NCBI GenBank assembly: GCA_949296785.1
Contig: CASFRQ010000177.1
Location: forward strand, 1-6,598
Direction of reading: 5' to 3'
Origin: an uncultured Alphaproteobacteria bacterium
Lineage (GTDB): Bacteria; Pseudomonadota; Alphaproteobacteria; CASFRQ01; SAAU01
Length of the DNA stretch: 6,598 bases
Shown here: one piece after another, positions 4,986-6,598 of the stretch
Layout: the number at the start of each line of letters is the position of its first letter
How positions within the stretch are numbered: the stretch's first letter is position 1
Notes under the pieces: generated by a model
The model's database searches: none
Told to the model about the DNA's origin: nothing
The model's input: the letters and a program-made list of their open reading frames with translations, nothing else
Translations under genes and position numbers: made by a program

Positions 4986-5014
4986 TTGACAAGCACGGAG
5001 ACTTTCTTTACTCT
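4986..5014 (+). promoter_or_regulatory. candidate promoter of the qmcA-nfeD operon
   Basis: A perfect TTGACA (4986-4991) is followed after 17 bp by TACTCT (5009-5014, a weak -10). Transcription would begin near 5021, giving a leader of about 46 nt before the ATG at 5067. The TTG of this -35 box would be the start codon of an overlong reading frame, which argues against that longer start. Confidence 0.5.
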
Positions 5015-5066
5015 TAACACTCAAGGGGAGAGTAAAAGTTTACAGCTTAAGATAGGAGAAAAAAGA

Positions 5067-6005
5067 ATGGACGGAATGACTTTGATTGTGGTCGCCTTGA
5101 TTTTCTTGGCGGTTGTCTTTATCCGTTTCGGTATCGTGATGGTCAATCAGGGCTTTGAGTACACGATTGAACGGTTTGGCGAATATGACAGTACTTTAAG
5201 GCCCGGCCTGCATTTTATCATGCCGTTTTTTTACCGTGTCGGCGCAAAAGTCAATATGAAAGAACAGGTGGTGGATGTTCCTTCTCAAGATGTGATTACA
5301 AAAGATAACGCGATGGTGAAGGTGGACGGCGTCGTTTTCTTTCAAATCTTAGACCCGGTGAAGGCGGCGTATGAAATTACAAATTTGCGCGTTGCCTTGT
5401 TAAATCTGGTGATGACGAATATCAGAACGGTGATGGGCAGCATGGATTTGGATGAATTGTTATCTCAAAGGGATATCATTAACCATAAGCTTTTAAGCGT
5501 TGTGGATGACGCGACGGGACCGTGGGGCGTGAAGATTACCCGTGTGGAAATCAAAGACATTTCTCCGCCGAGAGACATCGTGGATTCCATGGCGCGCCAG
5601 ATGAAGGCGGAACGCGATAAACGTGCGCAGATTTTGGAATCCGAAGGTTTGAAACAGTCTCAAATTCTGAAAGCCGACGGTGAGAAGCAGGCGGCGATTT
5701 TATCCGCGGAAGGAAAGCGGGAGGCTGCTTACCGGGAAGCGGAGGCACGCGAACGTTTGGCCCAGGCGGAGGCAAAAGCCACGGAGATGGTGTCCAAAGC
5801 GATTTCCGAAGGAAATATCAACGCCGTCAATTATTTCATCGGCATGAAGTATATTGACGCTTTGCAGGCGATGGCAAAATCTCAGAATCAGAAAGTTCTG
5901 ATGCTGCCGATTGAGGCGACGAATGTTTTGGGATCTTTGGCAGGTATTGGTGAAATTGCCAAGGAAGCGTTTAAAAAGGATAATTCACTGTCTGTAAAAA
6001 AATAA
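5067..6005 (+). CDS. qmcA: SPFH/stomatin-like membrane protein, QmcA family
   Basis: This 312-aa protein has one N-terminal membrane segment (about residues 5-26), an SPFH/band-7 domain (about 27-185, including NQGFEYTIERFGEY, LRPGLHFIMPF and VDVPSQDVITKDNAMVKVDG), then an Ala/Glu-rich coiled coil (about 175-250) with repeated RDKRAQILESEG, DGEKQAAILSAEG and GKREAAYREAEA units, and a conserved C-terminal oligomerisation region. E. coli QmcA is about 305 aa. Such proteins form large ring or cage assemblies marking membrane microdomains and can modulate proteases. I chose ATG 5067 because AGGAG lies 8 bases upstream and the membrane segment follows at once. The in-frame TTG at 4986 would add 27 polar residues and coincides with the promoter. 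It is co-transcribed with the NfeD gene 50 bases downstream, the classic partner arrangement (ybbK-ybbJ in E. coli). Confidence 0.93.
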   Translation: MDGMTLIVVALIFLAVVFIRFGIVMVNQGFEYTIERFGEYDSTLRPGLHFIMPFFYRVGAKVNMKEQVVDVPSQDVITKDNAMVKVDGVVFFQILDPVKAAYEITNLRVALLNLVMTNIRTVMGSMDLDELLSQRDIINHKLLSVVDDATGPWGVKITRVEIKDISPPRDIVDSMARQMKAERDKRAQILESEGLKQSQILKADGEKQAAILSAEGKREAAYREAEARERLAQAEAKATEMVSKAISEGNINAVNYFIGMKYIDALQAMAKSQNQKVLMLPIEATNVLGSLAGIGEIAKEAFKKDNSLSVKK

Positions 6006-6055
6006 GATATTTTGTGTGAAAGCAAAAAAGACTTATTTAGAGAAGGAAAAGTAAA

Positions 6056-6484
6056 ATGGAAATTCTTTATTGGCATTGGATTGTTCTGGGGCTTATATTG
6101 GTCATCAGTGAAATTCTGACACCCGGCTTTTTCTTTATGTGGATGGGGTTGGGCAGTCTGGTCACCGGATTTGTCGCCTATTTCTTTCCTGGAATGCCCT
6201 TTGCGGCGACGGGAACTTTGTTCGTTCTGTTTTCCATTGTTTTTTGCTATTTCGGAAGGATTTTTTATAAAAAAAGTTCTCGGGAGATACATAAAAGCAC
6301 CTTAAATCAAAGGGGAAACCAATATATCGGGCAAAAATTCACGGTGGAGGAAGGAACCGTCAACGGCGTCGGCAAGGTAAAAGTCGGCGATTCCGTTTGG
6401 CCTTTCAGATCTTCAAAGGAATATAAGGCCGGGGATACCGTTGAAATTAAAGGCGTGGACGGAATTACTCTTTTGGCCGATTAA
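6056..6484 (+). CDS. NfeD-family membrane protein with C-terminal OB-fold domain (YbbJ-like)
   Basis: This is a 142-aa short-form NfeD protein. Three hydrophobic segments are visible at about residues 6-22, 26-44 and 50-70, with the family turn SEILTPGFFFMWMGLGSLVTG between the first two. They are followed by a KKSSR cytoplasmic boundary and a small soluble OB-fold (about 90-141, containing NGVGKVKVGDSVWPF and AGDTVEIKGVDG). It lacks the ClpP-like protease domain of long NfeD proteins. NfeD proteins are partners of SPFH proteins, and the gene directly follows qmcA, so the two products probably form a complex in the inner membrane. AAGGA lies 8 bases before the ATG. A strong terminator begins 47 bases after the stop. 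Confidence 0.9.
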   Translation: MEILYWHWIVLGLILVISEILTPGFFFMWMGLGSLVTGFVAYFFPGMPFAATGTLFVLFSIVFCYFGRIFYKKSSREIHKSTLNQRGNQYIGQKFTVEEGTVNGVGKVKVGDSVWPFRSSKEYKAGDTVEIKGVDGITLLAD

Positions 6485-6531
6485 AGGATTGAAAGAGAAT
6501 TTTCCGCATGCCGGTGGTTTTAAAATACGGT

Positions 6532-6570
6532 AAAGCTCCGCTTTCTTCAAAAAAGAGGGCGGAGCTTTTT
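6532..6570 (+). terminator. strong intrinsic terminator of the qmcA-nfeD operon
   Basis: AAAGCTCCGC (6532-6541) and GCGGAGCTTT (6559-6568) pair perfectly over 10 bp. The helix can extend inward by six pairs (TTTCTT with AAGAGG, two of them G-T) to a 5-nt loop. The T tract runs from 6566 to 6570. The last 28 bases of the window after it hold nothing identifiable. Confidence 0.9.
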
Positions 6571-6598
6571 ATGGGGCGGAATCTTTTGTTTTTAAATA

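Noticed and set aside
4895..5020. N-terminal extension of the HIT protein
   Set aside because: The 42 added residues are not family-like and cover promoter boxes; AAGGAG with ideal spacing marks the ATG at 4894.
4986..5066. TTG-initiated extension of the stomatin-like protein
   Set aside because: The TTG is part of a TTGACA -35 box and has no ribosome site; the ATG at 5067 has AGGAG and is followed directly by the membrane anchor.
5888..6292. 134-codon minus-strand frame spanning the qmcA-nfeD junction
   Set aside because: Antisense to two recognised genes; polar low-complexity translation with no motif.

Overview
This AT-rich window of about 6.6 kb most likely comes from an alphaproteobacterium or a close relative, perhaps a host-associated lineage with a reduced genome. 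Four things point there. (1) A class IIA HAD protein has the DAYGVF nucleophile motif seen in a mainly alphaproteobacterial family. (2) The HIT protein has the proteobacterial PQLHIHI...GDPDWP signature. (3) KdsB implies a Gram-negative outer membrane. (4) The promoters have clear sigma70-type boxes. The tRNA-His encodes G-1 opposite C73, which argues against the Rhizobiales/Rhodobacterales/Caulobacterales clade that lost G-1 and fits a Rhodospirillales- or Rickettsiales-like position. Only about 63% of the window is convincingly coding, and two long spacers hold decayed or structured DNA. No lineage is proven, because no search could be run.

Layout from left to right. Bases 1-385 hold no convincing gene. 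tRNA-His(GTG) lies on the minus strand (415-492) with its own promoter and terminator. Back to back with it on the plus strand is a compact autonomous unit: a near-consensus promoter, a 48-codon basic small protein (632-778) and an intrinsic terminator. Bases 838-1560 contain a palindrome, a very strong Shine-Dalgarno sequence followed by a broken reading frame (candidate pseudogene 1063-1514), and a terminator. A guanine deaminase (guaD, minus) and a HAD IIA-like protein (plus) diverge from a 61-bp spacer. Bases 3091-3659 form a gene-poor spacer with a structured inverted-repeat element and three hairpins, two of which terminate the next operon. A minus-strand operon, HIT protein then kdsB (4894 to 3660), diverges from a plus-strand operon encoding a stomatin/QmcA-like SPFH protein and its NfeD partner (5067-6484). 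That operon is closed by a strong terminator.

The functions are mostly housekeeping: purine salvage (GuaD), CMP-Kdo supply for LPS (KdsB), nucleotide hydrolase or transferase chemistry (HIT) and membrane microdomain maintenance (QmcA/NfeD). I found no defence system, mobile element or CRISPR array. The most interesting items are the unrecognised 48-aa protein with a complete private transcription unit, a KdsB in which a normally invariant metal-binding Asp appears to be Asn, a HAD protein lacking the usual second motif I aspartate, and the structured spacer element at 3128-3207.
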